Assembly: GCF_014649755.1 (NCBI RefSeq)
Contig: NZ_BMTQ01000021.1
Span: 1-64,000, forward strand
Length of the DNA: 64,000 nucleotides
DNA from: Streptomyces litmocidini
GTDB lineage: Bacteria; Actinomycetota; Actinomycetes; Streptomycetales; Streptomycetaceae
Direction: 5' to 3'
Below are positions 40,657 through 49,719 of the stretch, in pieces. The notes below the pieces were generated by a model. It was not told the DNA's origin. It searched no databases and saw nothing but the letters and a program-made list of their open reading frames with translations. The translations under genes and the position numbers were made by a program. The first letter of the stretch is position 1, and each line of letters opens with the position of its first letter.

Positions 40657-41668
40657 GAGGACACAGAATAGCGCTACTGGACCGACCACGATAGCGGTCA
40701 CCGCCACGGGATCCCCCCGGCCCGAGATCGTCGGCACCGCGTCCCCGACCGGGTCCGTCGGCGCCTCCGAGGCCCGCGCCGGATCCGCCACCGAGGTCCG
40801 CGCCGCCGACCCCCGCACCCGTGGCACGCTGCTCGCCGGGCTCGGCGTGGTCTCCTTCTCCCTCACCTTCCCGTCGACCGCGTGGGGCCTGGAGAGCTTC
40901 GGCCCCTGGTCGCTGGTGGCCGTGCGCTCCACCCTCGCCGCGCTCATCGCCGGCGCCTTCCTCCTCGCGGGCCGGGTGCCGCTGCCCGCGCGGCGCCACT
41001 GGGCGGGCCTCGCGGTGGTGGCCTGCGGCGTCGTCATCGGCTTCCCCCTCCTGACGACGCTGGCCCTGCAGACCTCCACCACCTCGCACGCCGCCGTGGT
41101 CGTGGGCCTCCTGCCGCTCACCACCGCCACCGTCGCCGCCGTGCGGACCGGGCGCCGGCCGTCCCGCGCCTTCTGGATCGCGGCCGTCTCGGGCGCCGCG
41201 GTGGTACTGGGCTTCACGCTCCAGCAGAGCGGCGGCTCGTTCTCCACGGGCGACCTGTACCTCTTCGGCGCGCTGCTCGTGTGCGCGGCCGGTTACACCG
41301 AGGGCGGCCGGCTCGCCGCGCTCATGCCGGGCTGGCAGGTCATCGGCTGGGCCCTGGTCCTCTGCCTGCCGCTGATGGCGGTCGCCTCGGCCGTCACGCT
41401 GTCGATCGAGCCGGTCCACCTGAACGCGCACGGCGTCATCGGCCTCGTCTGGGTCGCCGCCGGTTCCACCTTCTTCGGCCTGTACGTCTGGTACCGCGGC
41501 ATGGCCGCGATCGGCATCCCCAAGGCCAGCCAGCTCCAGCTGGCGCAGCCGCTCCTCACCCTGTTCTGGTCGGTCTTCCTGCTCGGCGAGAGCCTGCCGC
41601 TGGCCGCCCCGGTCGCCGCCGTGGCGGTCCTGGTCTGCATCGCGGTCACCCAGCGGGCGAAGAGCTGA
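40655..41668 (+). CDS. EamA/DMT-family transporter
   Basis: This 337-residue protein has a 50-residue disordered N-terminus followed by ten predicted membrane helices in two EamA repeats (about 55-190 and 205-335), the drug/metabolite transporter pattern. It probably exports a small metabolite or amino acid. Its ATG overlaps that of the divergent MocR regulator; TACGCT lies five bases before it, so it may be leaderless. The CGCTA-N15-TAGCG repeat at 40672-40696, inside its 5' end, is a candidate MocR site. The substrate is unknown. Confidence 0.85.
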   Translation: MRTQNSATGPTTIAVTATGSPRPEIVGTASPTGSVGASEARAGSATEVRAADPRTRGTLLAGLGVVSFSLTFPSTAWGLESFGPWSLVAVRSTLAALIAGAFLLAGRVPLPARRHWAGLAVVACGVVIGFPLLTTLALQTSTTSHAAVVVGLLPLTTATVAAVRTGRRPSRAFWIAAVSGAAVVLGFTLQQSGGSFSTGDLYLFGALLVCAAGYTEGGRLAALMPGWQVIGWALVLCLPLMAVASAVTLSIEPVHLNAHGVIGLVWVAAGSTFFGLYVWYRGMAAIGIPKASQLQLAQPLLTLFWSVFLLGESLPLAAPVAAVAVLVCIAVTQRAKS

Positions 41669-41761
41669 CGCGACGGATCGGGGCGAACCGGGTCACAATG
41701 ACAGTCAGAGGCCCTGTGCAGTCCGGGGCAGGACCGGCCCGGTCGCGAGGAGGTCAGCCCG

Positions 41762-41965
41762 ATGCAGGCGAGCGTGGGCGACAAGCTGCTGGTACACGGT
41801 CGGACCGTCGGTCATCACGACCGCACGGCCGAGGTCCTTCAGGTACTGGGGGAGAACGGCACTCCCCCGTACCGCGTGAAGTTCGACGACGACGGCCACG
41901 AGGCCCTGATGTCGCCGGGCCCCGACACCGTCGTACGCCCTCACCCGGAGATGGGGACCGGTTGA
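41762..41965 (+). CDS. DUF1918 protein
   Basis: This 67-residue protein is a typical DUF1918 member: MQASVGDKLLVHGRTVG at the start, then AEVLQVLGENGTPPYRVKFDDDGHEAL and PGPDTVVRPHP. It has a small beta-barrel (SH3-like) and is widespread in actinobacteria. It is of unknown function. The ATG at 41762 has GAGGAGG upstream. It ends 5 bp from the stop of the convergent hydrolase gene. Confidence 0.85.
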   Translation: MQASVGDKLLVHGRTVGHHDRTAEVLQVLGENGTPPYRVKFDDDGHEALMSPGPDTVVRPHPEMGTG

Positions 41966-41969
41966 GCCC

Positions 41970-43274
41970 CTACCTCGGCGGACGGACCCTGGTCGGGTAG
42001 TGGTCGGCCACCACGGTGGTCATCGCCCCGATCGGGTCCGCCGCGACCTCCTTGGCGGAGAAGTAGCAGTGTCCGCCGACCGAGGGGTAGCGGTCGGCCA
42101 GGTCCAGATGGCGTGAGAGCTCCCCCGGGTCCTGCCAGGCCGCGGGCTGGGCGGGGTCGCCCGCCTTGTAGAGCGCCTCGCCGATGTAGAGCCCGACGCC
42201 GGTGCCGCGGACCACCGCGTCCCACCAGGGCAGCAGCTTGGCGTAGTCGGCGGCGGGCAGCCCGATGTTCCAGTAGAGCTGCGGCAGCACGTAGTCGATC
42301 CAGCCCTCGCGGATCCACTTGCGGGTGTCGGCGTACAGGTCGTCGTACGTCTGGACCCCGGCGCGGGTGTCCGAGCCCTCCGGGTCGGTGGCGACGTTCC
42401 GCCAGACCCCGAAGGGGCTGATGCCGAAGGCCGTGCGCCTGTCGATCTCCTTGATCCGGGCGGACGTCTCCGAGACCAGCAGGTCGGTGTTGTTCCGCCG
42501 CCAGGACGCCTTGTCGGGGAAGTCCCCGCCGTACCGCGCGTACGCCTCGTCGTCGGCGAAGGCCTGCCCGGCCACCGGGTACGGATAGAAGTAGTCGTCC
42601 CAGTGGACGGCGTCGACGTCGTAGCGGCGCAGCGCGTCCAGCATCGCGTCCTGGACGAAGCTCCGGACCTCGGGCAGTCCCGGGTTGTAGTAGAGCTTGC
42701 CGCCGTACGGCAGTACCCATTCCGGGTGGAGCCGAGCGGGGTGGCTCGCGACGAGCCGGGTCGGGTCCGCGTGGTTCGCCACGCGGTACGGGTTGAACCA
42801 GGCGTGCAGTTCGAGCCCCCGGGCGTGGGCCTCCTCGACGGCCGTGCCGAGCGGGTCCCAGCCCGGATCCCGGCCCTGCGTGCCGGTCAGGTACTGCGCC
42901 CACGGCTCGTACGGCGAGGGCCACAGCGCGTCGGCGGTCGGCCGGACCTGGAGGACCACCGTGTTGAGGCGGCGCTCGACCGCCGTGTCCAGGTGACGGA
43001 GGAGTTCGGCACGCTGCTGCCCGGCGGTCAGCCCGGCGCGGGAGGGCCAGTCGCGATTGGCGACCGTCGCCAGCCACATGCCGCGGAACTCCCGTCCGCG
43101 GTGCGGCCTGCCGCGCGCCTCGGACGCGGCGGCGGCCGTCGCCGCCGCGTCCGCCGCGGGAAGCACCGAACCCCCCGTGCCCGTCGCGGGGAGGGCCGCC
43201 CCTGTCGTTCCGGTCACGGCGAGCGCCGCTCCGGTGGCTCCGGTCACGAACCCTCTTCTGCCGAAAGGCCGCAC
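41970..43274 (-). CDS. GHL10-type glycoside hydrolase, Tat-exported
   Basis: This 434-residue protein has an N-terminal twin-arginine signal (FGRRGFVTGATGAALAVTG) and a barrel-type GHL10/DUF187 domain (REFRGMWLATVANRDWPSR, VVLQVRPTADALWPSPYEPWAQ, VDAVHWDDYFYPYP, WIDYVLPQLYWNIG). Members are thought to hydrolyse glycans or peptidoglycan-linked sugars. The GTG at 43272-43274 is chosen because GGAGGGGGACAA lies just upstream and it yields a clean Tat signal; a longer ATG start at 43343 is less likely. It converges on DUF1918. Confidence 0.82.
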   Translation of the reverse strand: MRPFGRRGFVTGATGAALAVTGTTGAALPATGTGGSVLPAADAAATAAAASEARGRPHRGREFRGMWLATVANRDWPSRAGLTAGQQRAELLRHLDTAVERRLNTVVLQVRPTADALWPSPYEPWAQYLTGTQGRDPGWDPLGTAVEEAHARGLELHAWFNPYRVANHADPTRLVASHPARLHPEWVLPYGGKLYYNPGLPEVRSFVQDAMLDALRRYDVDAVHWDDYFYPYPVAGQAFADDEAYARYGGDFPDKASWRRNNTDLLVSETSARIKEIDRRTAFGISPFGVWRNVATDPEGSDTRAGVQTYDDLYADTRKWIREGWIDYVLPQLYWNIGLPAADYAKLLPWWDAVVRGTGVGLYIGEALYKAGDPAQPAAWQDPGELSRHLDLADRYPSVGGHCYFSAKEVAADPIGAMTTVVADHYPTRVRPPR

Positions 43275-43435
43275 TTGTCCCCCTCCGCTGTCGGATACGT
43301 CACATCCTCCGGGACAGCATGCCCACTCCGGACGATCGATCATCGGTTAATGAGCGGTAACGTCGTGGGGGTAGAGGCGGACGCACCCGGAATCACACGG
43401 GCCTCCCGCCGCCGGAGAAGAGCGAAAGGCACGAG

Positions 43436-44308
43436 GTGACGGACTCCATGGCCGACATTGAGCGCGTCGGAGTGGTGGGCTGCGGCCAGATGGGCGCGGG
43501 CATCGCGGAGGTGTGTGCCCGGAGCGGGCTCGAGGTGAAGGTCGCCGAGACCACCGGCGAAGCGCTGGAGATCGGCCGCACGCGGCTCTACAACTCGCTG
43601 AACAAGGCCGCCGAACGCGGCAAGATCAGCGAGGAGGAGCGGGACGCGACGCTCGCCCGCCTCAGCTTCACCACCGACCTGGGCGAGTTCGCCGACCGCG
43701 ACCTCGTCATCGAGGCGGTCGTGGAGAACGAGCAGGTCAAGACCGAGATCTTCCAGGTCCTCGACCAGGTGATCACCCGGCCGGACGCCATCCTGGCCTC
43801 GAACACCTCCTCCATCCCGCTGGTGAAGCTGGCCGTGGCGACCTCCCGCCCCGACCAGGTCATCGGCATCCACTTCTTCAACCCGGCCCCGGTGCAGAAG
43901 CTCGTCGAGCTGATCCCGGCCCTCACCACCTCCGAGGGCACGATCAGCCGGGCCCAGGCCTTCGCGGAGAAGGTGCTCGGCAAGCACGCGATCCGCGCCC
44001 AGGACCGCTCCGGCTTCGTGGTGAACGCGCTGCTCGTGCCGTACCTGCTCTCGGCGATCCGGATGTTCGAGTCGGGCATCGCGAGCCGCGAGGACATCGA
44101 CAACGGCATGGAGTTCGGCTGCGCCCACCCGATGGGTCCGCTGAAGCTCTCCGACCTGATCGGCCTGGACACGATCGCGTCGATCGCCGACTCGATGTAC
44201 TCCGAGTTCAAGGAGCCGCTGTACGCCGCTCCCCCGCTGCTCCAGCGCATGGTGGACGCCGGCCGGCTGGGCCGGAAGACGGGCTCGGGCTTCTACCCGT
44301 ACTCCTGA
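43436..44308 (+). CDS. 3-hydroxybutyryl-CoA dehydrogenase
   Basis: This 290-residue NAD(P)-dependent 3-hydroxyacyl-CoA dehydrogenase interconverts acetoacetyl-CoA and 3-hydroxybutyryl-CoA. The dinucleotide motif is GCGQMGAGIAEV (about 15-26). The catalytic region has SNTSSIPL, GIHFFNPAPVQKLVE and a Gly-Phe-Val-Val-Asn-Ala block; the C-terminal domain ends in GRKTGSGFYPYS. Two starts are possible: GTG at 43436 and ATG at 43448. In Streptomyces such enzymes supply polyhydroxybutyrate or ethylmalonyl-CoA routes. Its stop codon lies in the first unit of a 16-bp tandem repeat. Confidence 0.9.
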   Translation: MTDSMADIERVGVVGCGQMGAGIAEVCARSGLEVKVAETTGEALEIGRTRLYNSLNKAAERGKISEEERDATLARLSFTTDLGEFADRDLVIEAVVENEQVKTEIFQVLDQVITRPDAILASNTSSIPLVKLAVATSRPDQVIGIHFFNPAPVQKLVELIPALTTSEGTISRAQAFAEKVLGKHAIRAQDRSGFVVNALLVPYLLSAIRMFESGIASREDIDNGMEFGCAHPMGPLKLSDLIGLDTIASIADSMYSEFKEPLYAAPPLLQRMVDAGRLGRKTGSGFYPYS

Positions 44309-44387
44309 GGCCCACGTCTCCTGAGGCCTACGTCTCCTGAGGCCCACGTCTCCTGAGGCCCGCGTCTCCTGAGATCCGTGCTCCTGA
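44302..44387 (+). repeat. 16-bp tandem repeat after the hydroxyacyl-CoA dehydrogenase gene
   Basis: Five and a half units of CTCCTGAGGCCCACGT type, with point differences and the last ones decayed, start inside the stop codon of the gene. Each unit contains TGA. Confidence 0.85.
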
Positions 44388-44443
44388 AAGAGGAGCGCCC
44401 CAGACCCGGAGTCCGGCGTCCGACCCCTGACGCCGGCGCTCCG

Positions 44444-44485
44444 GCCGGACGGCCCGTACCCCCGCACAGGTACGGGCCGTCCGGC
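44444..44485. terminator. Bidirectional terminator
   Basis: Perfect 17-bp arms (44444-44460 and 44469-44485) with an 8-nt loop lie between the convergent dehydrogenase and NUDIX genes. Confidence 0.85.
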
Positions 44486-44508
44486 ACATCGTGCTCCGCC
44501 TCCGCGTC

Positions 44509-45039
44509 TCAGCCGAGGCGCAGATGGTGGAGCATCAGCAGTCCGGCGGCCGTGTTGGCGGCCGGGACCTCGCCCCGGCCGATCAGCTCGGGGATCTCCT
44601 TCAGCGGTATCCAGGCCCTTCGTGAGGACTCGAAGGCGTCCTCGGGCGGTCCGGTGTAGGTGGCCCGCTCCGCCCAGTAGAGGTGGTGGCGGGCGTCGGT
44701 GAGGCCGTTCGAGGGTTCGACGGTGAGGAGATGGCGCAGCGGCCCCGGCCGCCAGCCGGTCTCCTCCTCCATCTCGCGGGCGGCGGCGGTCTCGAGGTCC
44801 TCGCCGTCCTCGACGACGCCCGCGGCCAGTTCCCAGCCCCAGCTGTCGGTGATGAAGCGGTGGCGCCAGAGCATCAGGACTTCGTCGGCCTCGTTGACGG
44901 CCGTCGCGACGGCGACCGGGCGGAGCCGGATCAGATAGTGGTCGAGGTGGCGGCCGTCGGGGAGTTCGACGTCCGCGAGGTTCACTCGGAACCAACGGTT
45001 CTCGTAGACCGGGCGTTCGCTGAGTTTCGTCCACTGCAC
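44509..45039 (-). CDS. NUDIX hydrolase (ADP-ribose pyrophosphatase-like)
   Basis: This 176-residue enzyme has the NUDIX box GVVEDGEDLETAAAREMEEETGW (about 78-100), which fits G-x5-E-x7-RE-x2-EE-x-G. The N-terminal LSERPVYENRWFRVNLADVELPDG is typical of ADP-ribose and related pyrophosphatases, which remove reactive nucleotide sugars. The GTG at 45037-45039 has AAGGTGG upstream and starts the family domain. It follows the TPR regulator gene on the same strand with a 62-bp gap. Confidence 0.88.
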   Translation of the reverse strand: MQWTKLSERPVYENRWFRVNLADVELPDGRHLDHYLIRLRPVAVATAVNEADEVLMLWRHRFITDSWGWELAAGVVEDGEDLETAAAREMEEETGWRPGPLRHLLTVEPSNGLTDARHHLYWAERATYTGPPEDAFESSRRAWIPLKEIPELIGRGEVPAANTAAGLLMLHHLRLG

Positions 45040-45101
45040 GTTCTTGCCACCTTCCGATCGGTCGGTGCTTGTTTGGTGGCAATATCGCAGCAGTTGACGG
45101 C

Positions 45102-46463
45102 TCAGAGGGGAACGCGCAGCGCCCCCTCGATGAGGGCGGCGGCCTCCCGGGCGTCCCCGCAGCCGCTCGCGAGGAGCTGCTCCCGCACCTGCGTCAGCCG
45201 GTCCCGCAGCCGCCTCGACTCCATCCCCCGCGCCCGCTCCGTCATCTCCACCGCCGTGCGCGCCGCCGCCTCGGCCTCCCCCTGCCGCAGCTCGATCCGG
45301 CACAGCATGGCGAGCCGGTGCACCCGGCCCCGGTCGTGCGAGGGCATGCCGACCGCCGCAGAGGCGTGCTCATGGGCGGCGCCGAGGTCGCCCAGGCCGA
45401 ACAGCGCCTCCGACACCTGGACGTTGACGAATCCCGGCTGGACGTAGCCCGTCTCGACCGGCTCCTCCCCCGGGCTGATCCGCTCCGCCGCCGCCTCGGC
45501 CCGCCGGATGCAGGCCAGTGCCGCGCTCTCGTCGCCCAGACGCGCGTACGCCTTCGCCTGCATCGCCGTCAGATCGGCGGCGAGCGCCGGGGTGATCTGC
45601 CGCCCCGCCGCCCGCAGCGCCGCCTCCGCGAACGCCACGGCCTGCCGGTACTCCCCCGTGAACAGCGACTGGTTGACCAGGAGCGCGATCACGTACGCGC
45701 CGAGCCCCCGGTCCCCGCTCGCCTTCGCGAGCCGCAGCGCCTGGTGGAAGTAGCGCTGGGCGAGGCCGTGCGCGTCCGCGTCGTAGGCGCAGATTCCGGC
45801 CACCGCGACGAGCCCGCCGGCGGCCCGGTGCAGCCGCCGCCCCAGCGCGTCGCCGTACGCGCCCCGGAGCAGCGGCGCGGTCCCGGTGTTGAGGAAGCCG
45901 ACGATCCGCGCGCGGGTCGCGATGCCGCCGGCCCTGCGGTACATCTGCTCGTAGTGCGACCGGGCGGCGCCCAGGACGGCGATGTCGGCGGCCGAGACCG
46001 TCGTCCGGCCCGTACGCGAGACGTCCACGTCCTCCGGCGGGTTCTCCCACTCCCACACCGGCATCACCGCCTGGGTGCCGGTCACCGCCGGAGCGGTCAC
46101 GATGTGCGGCCGCTGCTGCTCGTCGGAGCGCCACAGCGCGGCCGCCCGCTCCACGAAGCCGGACAGCGGCGACCCGGTGGCCGACGGCTCGCCGCCCGGC
46201 ACGCCGAGGCCGATGTCGTCCAGGGTCACCTGCCGGCGCAGCCGGGCGGCGAGCACCTCGCAGATCAGGTCCGGCACCTGGCCGCGCGGCCGCTGCCCCT
46301 TCAACCAGCGCGCCACGGCGGTGTGTTCGTACCGCAGGGCGAGGCCGCGGGCCCGGCCCGCCCGGTTCACATGGGCGGCCAGGCCGGCGTGGGAGACGCC
46401 CGCTTCGTCGAGCAGGGCGTCGAGCAAGGTGTTGGGCTGCATGGCCGCTCCGGTCACTCGCAT
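45102..46463 (-). CDS. NsdA/NsdB-like TPR regulator
   Basis: This 453-residue protein has an N-terminal helix-turn-helix-like domain (NTLLDALLDEAGVSHAGLAAHVN; TAVARWLKGQRPRGQVPDLI) and a C-terminal series of TPR-like helices (about 180-440; AYVIALLVNQSLFTGEYRQAVAFAEAA, ARLGDESAALACIRRAEAAAE). The pattern matches the Streptomyces NsdA family, negative regulators of development and antibiotic production, though paralogues exist. Two ATGs (46463 and 46442) each have the same GGAGCGGCC before them. The 299 bp upstream (46464-46762) contain no certain gene, only a possible TAGGCT -10. Confidence 0.8.
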   Translation of the reverse strand: MRVTGAAMQPNTLLDALLDEAGVSHAGLAAHVNRAGRARGLALRYEHTAVARWLKGQRPRGQVPDLICEVLAARLRRQVTLDDIGLGVPGGEPSATGSPLSGFVERAAALWRSDEQQRPHIVTAPAVTGTQAVMPVWEWENPPEDVDVSRTGRTTVSAADIAVLGAARSHYEQMYRRAGGIATRARIVGFLNTGTAPLLRGAYGDALGRRLHRAAGGLVAVAGICAYDADAHGLAQRYFHQALRLAKASGDRGLGAYVIALLVNQSLFTGEYRQAVAFAEAALRAAGRQITPALAADLTAMQAKAYARLGDESAALACIRRAEAAAERISPGEEPVETGYVQPGFVNVQVSEALFGLGDLGAAHEHASAAVGMPSHDRGRVHRLAMLCRIELRQGEAEAAARTAVEMTERARGMESRRLRDRLTQVREQLLASGCGDAREAAALIEGALRVPL

Positions 46464-46762
46464 GGCCGCTCCGCTCGGTGAACTCAGCCTAGCGGTGGCC
46501 GAATTCATACGGGCCGAACCGAACAGAAGCCCCCCGTACCGGTGATTTCGCACGGGGTGTGAACGAAGTACCCGTTCTTCCCGGCCGCGTGCTCTGCCAC
46601 GCCCGCCCCGGTCCCGGTTGACTGTGCTTCTCGCCGCAAGGCGACGACCGGGCCGCCGGCTCCCCCCTCATACAGTGCGGCCGCCCGGTCCGCGTCGCCC
46701 GCCCCGCTGATCTGCCCGACACTCCGTGGCGGGGCGGGCGGCGCCGGCACCGCCCCCTCCAC

Positions 46763-47083
46763 TCAGCGGTGGGAGGAGGGGGCGGGCCGGGGTCGGCGCA
46801 GCCCGGGTTCGGCGGGCTGCGCCGGCATCCGGACACGGTCGTTGCGCACGACGAGCAGCGCGATGTCGTCGGCGAGCCGGCCGCCCGTGGGGCGCAGCAG
46901 CTCCTCGTGGACCCGGCGGACCAGGGAGGCGGGCGCCCCGCCCGTCACCCCGGCCGGCGCGGCGTCGAGCGCGAAGAACCGGCCCCGCCGGTCACGGGGC
47001 TCCTCCGCGCCGTCCGTGTGCAGGACCAGCGTCTCGCCGGGCGGCAGCCGGGCCGCACTTCGCCAGGGCTTCGCCACGCGCAC
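46763..47083 (-). pseudogene. C-terminal remnant of a PP2C (SpoIIE/RsbU-type) phosphatase
   Basis: The roughly 106-residue frame keeps only the final part of a PP2C-type phosphatase: PPGETLVLHTDGAEEPRDRRGRFFAL and LADDIALLVVRND, matching the GD-x-LLLYTDG-x-E-x-RD and DD-x-ALL blocks of RsbU/SpoIIE-like proteins. The N-terminal half, with metal ligands and any sensor domain, is absent; only 104 bp separate it from pheT. It is therefore a truncated, probably dead gene that may have been cut when the region was rearranged. Confidence 0.65.
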
Positions 47084-47132
47084 GAACGGCCGGGACCGGG
47101 CAGGCGTGCGGTTCCCGGGACCCGCGAACGGC

Positions 47133-47168
47133 GGAGGGCCGCCCCGGGGATTCCCGGGGCGGCCCTCC
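47133..47168 (-). terminator. Terminator of pheST
   Basis: Perfect 16-bp arms (GGAGGGCCGCCCCGGG at 47133-47148 and its complement at 47153-47168) with a GATT loop, 20 nt past the pheT stop. Confidence 0.85.
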
Positions 47169-47187
47169 TGGTGGTGTCGCGGTGCGG

Positions 47188-49719
47188 TCAGGCGCCGCGC
47201 AGGACGGCGCCCGTGCGCTCGGCGGCCAGGGCCACCGCGGCGTCGCGGGCCGCGCTGGCCTCGTCGACCGTCAGGGTGCGGTCCGGGGCGCGGAACTTCA
47301 GCGCGTACGCCAGGGACTTGCTGCCCTCGCCGAGCTGGTCGCCGGTGTAGACGTCGAACAGCCGGATGGACTCCAGGAGTTCACCCGCGCCCTCGGTGAG
47401 GGCGGCCTCGACCTCGGCGGCCGGGACGTCCGCGGCGACGACCAGGGCGACGTCCTGGGTGGCGACCGGGAAGGAGGAGATCCGGGGGGCCTTCACGGGG
47501 CCCTCGTTCGCCTTCTCCAGGAGGTCCAGGTCGATCTCCATCGCGCAGGTGCGGGCCGGGAGGCCGAACGCCTTCACCACGCGCGGGTGGAGCTCGCCGG
47601 CGTGGCCGACGAGGACCTTCTCGCCGTCCACCTCGACGTGGAACGCGGCGCAGCGGCCCGGGTGCCAGGGCGCGTGCCGGTCGGCGCTGATGATCAGCTC
47701 GACGCCCGCCTCGGCGGCCACGGTCCGGCCGGCCTCGATCGCGTCCGCCCAGTCGGACGGACGGCCCTTGCCCCACCAGCCGGCCTGCTCGCGCGCACCG
47801 GCGAGGACGACGGCGGCGCGGCGCGGCTGCGCGGGCAGCGCGGCGTCGACCGAGGCGATCTCCTCGTCGGTGGGGCGGCGGTCGACGCCCAGGCGGACGG
47901 CGACGCCCGGCTCGCCCCCGGTCGGCCGGAAGACCAGACCGGTCTCGAAGAGCGCCAGGTCGTGGCTGCCGCGGCTGTCGTTGCGGCGCAGCGCGCCGAG
48001 CAGACCCGGGAGGAGCGTCGTGCGGAGCGCGGGCTCCTCGTCCGACAGCGGGTTGACCAGCTTCACGAGGCGGCGACGCTCGTCGTCCGCGTCGAGGCCG
48101 AGGTGGTCGAGGGCCTGCTCGCCGATGAACGGGTAGTTCAGCGCCTCGACGTAGCCGGCGCCGGCCAGGGCGCGGCCCACCCGGCGGTGGACGCGCTGGC
48201 GGTCGGTGAGCCCGCGGCCGGCCGGGGGCTTCGGCAGCGTGGAGGGCAGGTTCTCGTAGCCCTCCAGGCGGATGACCTCTTCGGCGAGGTCGTTCGGCTC
48301 GCCCAGGTCGGGGCGCCACGACGGCACGGTGACGACGAGCTCGTCCTGGCCGTAGACGTCGCAGCCGACCTCCTGGAGGCGGCGGACGACGGTCTCGCGG
48401 CCGTAGTCGACGCCCGCGACCTTGTCCGGGTGGTTCGCCGGCATGGCGATGGTCCGGGGCGCGGACGGGGCCGCGACCTCGGTGACCCCGGCCTCGGCCG
48501 TGCCGCCCGCGAGCAGCACGAGCAGGTCGACGCAGCGCTGCGCGGCAGCGGCGGCGGCCTGCGGGTCGACGCCGCGCTCGAAGCGCTTGGACGCCTCGGA
48601 GGCCAGCTTGTGGCGGCGGGCCGTGCGGGCGATCGAGATCGCGTCGAAGTGCGCGGCCTCGATGACGACCTCGGAGCTGCCGGTGACGATGCCGGTCTCC
48701 GGGTCGGTCACCGGGTCGGCGATCTCCGTGTTGGCGCCGCCCATGACGCCCGCGATGCCGATCGGGCCGCGGTTGTCGGTGATGACGAGGTCCGCGGCGT
48801 CCAGGACGCGCGCGGTGCCGTCGAGGGTGGTGATCTTCTCGCCGGCCTCGGCGCGGCGGACCCCGATGGGGCCGTCGAGCCGGGTGCGGTCGTAGGCGTG
48901 GATCGGCTGTCCGAGCTCCAGCATCACGTAGTTGGTGATGTCGACGGCCAGCGAGATCGAACGCATGCCGGCCTTCTGGAGGCGGCGCTGCAGCCAGATC
49001 GGGGAGCGGGCCTCGGGGTCGAGGCCGACGACCGTGCGGGCCGTGAAGCGGTCGCAGCCGATCGGGTCGGTGATCCGGACCGGGTAGCCGTACGAGTTCG
49101 GCGCGGGCACGTCGAGGAGCGCCGGGTCGCGCAGCGGCAGGCCGTAGGCGGTGGCCGTCTCGCGGGCGACGCCGCGCATCGAGAGGCAGTAGCCGCGGTC
49201 CGGGGTGACGGCGATGTCGAGGACCTCGTCGAACAGCTCCAGGAGGACCGTGGCGTCGGTGCCGACCTCGTGCTCCGGCGGCAGCACGATGATGCCGTGC
49301 GAGCCGTCGTCGCCCATGCCGAGCTCGTCGCCGGAGCAGATCATGCCCCGGGAGACGCGGCCGTACGTCTTGCGCTCGGCGATCCGGAAGTCACCGGGGA
49401 GGACGGCGCCGGGCAGCGCCACGACGACCTTGTCGCCCTCGGCGAAGTTCCGGGCGCCGCAGATGATCTCCTGGGGCTCGCCGGTGCCGTTGGCCGGGCC
49501 GACGTCGACGGTGCAGAAGCGGATGGGCTTCTTGAACTCCGTCAGCTCCTCGATGGTGAGGACCTTGCCGACCACCAGCGGACCGGTCAGGCCGGCGCCG
49601 AGCTGCTCGACGGTCTCGACCTCGAGGCCTGCCGAGATGAGCTTGGCCTGGACGTCGCGGCCGGTCTCCGTCGCCGGCAGGTCGACGTACTCCCGCAGCC
49701 AAGAAAGCGGGACCCGCAT
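47188..49719 (-). CDS. pheT: Phenylalanyl-tRNA synthetase beta subunit
   Basis: This 843-residue large subunit of the tetrameric PheRS has the N-terminal tRNA-binding-type domain (about 40-150; VVGKVLTIEELTEF, ICGARNF), the B3/B4 editing domain that hydrolyses mischarged Tyr (about 210-400), the B5 domain and the C-terminal anticodon-binding FDX-ACB domain (FPVATQDVALVVAADVPAAEVEAAL, RLFDVYTGDQLGEGSKSLAYALKFR). The ATG overlaps the pheS stop by one base (TGATG). No defect is visible. The gene ends before a strong terminator. Confidence 0.97.
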   Translation of the reverse strand: MRVPLSWLREYVDLPATETGRDVQAKLISAGLEVETVEQLGAGLTGPLVVGKVLTIEELTEFKKPIRFCTVDVGPANGTGEPQEIICGARNFAEGDKVVVALPGAVLPGDFRIAERKTYGRVSRGMICSGDELGMGDDGSHGIIVLPPEHEVGTDATVLLELFDEVLDIAVTPDRGYCLSMRGVARETATAYGLPLRDPALLDVPAPNSYGYPVRITDPIGCDRFTARTVVGLDPEARSPIWLQRRLQKAGMRSISLAVDITNYVMLELGQPIHAYDRTRLDGPIGVRRAEAGEKITTLDGTARVLDAADLVITDNRGPIGIAGVMGGANTEIADPVTDPETGIVTGSSEVVIEAAHFDAISIARTARRHKLASEASKRFERGVDPQAAAAAAQRCVDLLVLLAGGTAEAGVTEVAAPSAPRTIAMPANHPDKVAGVDYGRETVVRRLQEVGCDVYGQDELVVTVPSWRPDLGEPNDLAEEVIRLEGYENLPSTLPKPPAGRGLTDRQRVHRRVGRALAGAGYVEALNYPFIGEQALDHLGLDADDERRRLVKLVNPLSDEEPALRTTLLPGLLGALRRNDSRGSHDLALFETGLVFRPTGGEPGVAVRLGVDRRPTDEEIASVDAALPAQPRRAAVVLAGAREQAGWWGKGRPSDWADAIEAGRTVAAEAGVELIISADRHAPWHPGRCAAFHVEVDGEKVLVGHAGELHPRVVKAFGLPARTCAMEIDLDLLEKANEGPVKAPRISSFPVATQDVALVVAADVPAAEVEAALTEGAGELLESIRLFDVYTGDQLGEGSKSLAYALKFRAPDRTLTVDEASAARDAAVALAAERTGAVLRGA

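Noticed and set aside
46505..46762. An 85-residue minus-strand ORF ending KNGYFVHTPCEITGTGGFCSVRPV
   Set aside because: No ribosome-binding site, family or conservation can be shown; it may be promoter DNA of the NsdA-like gene.
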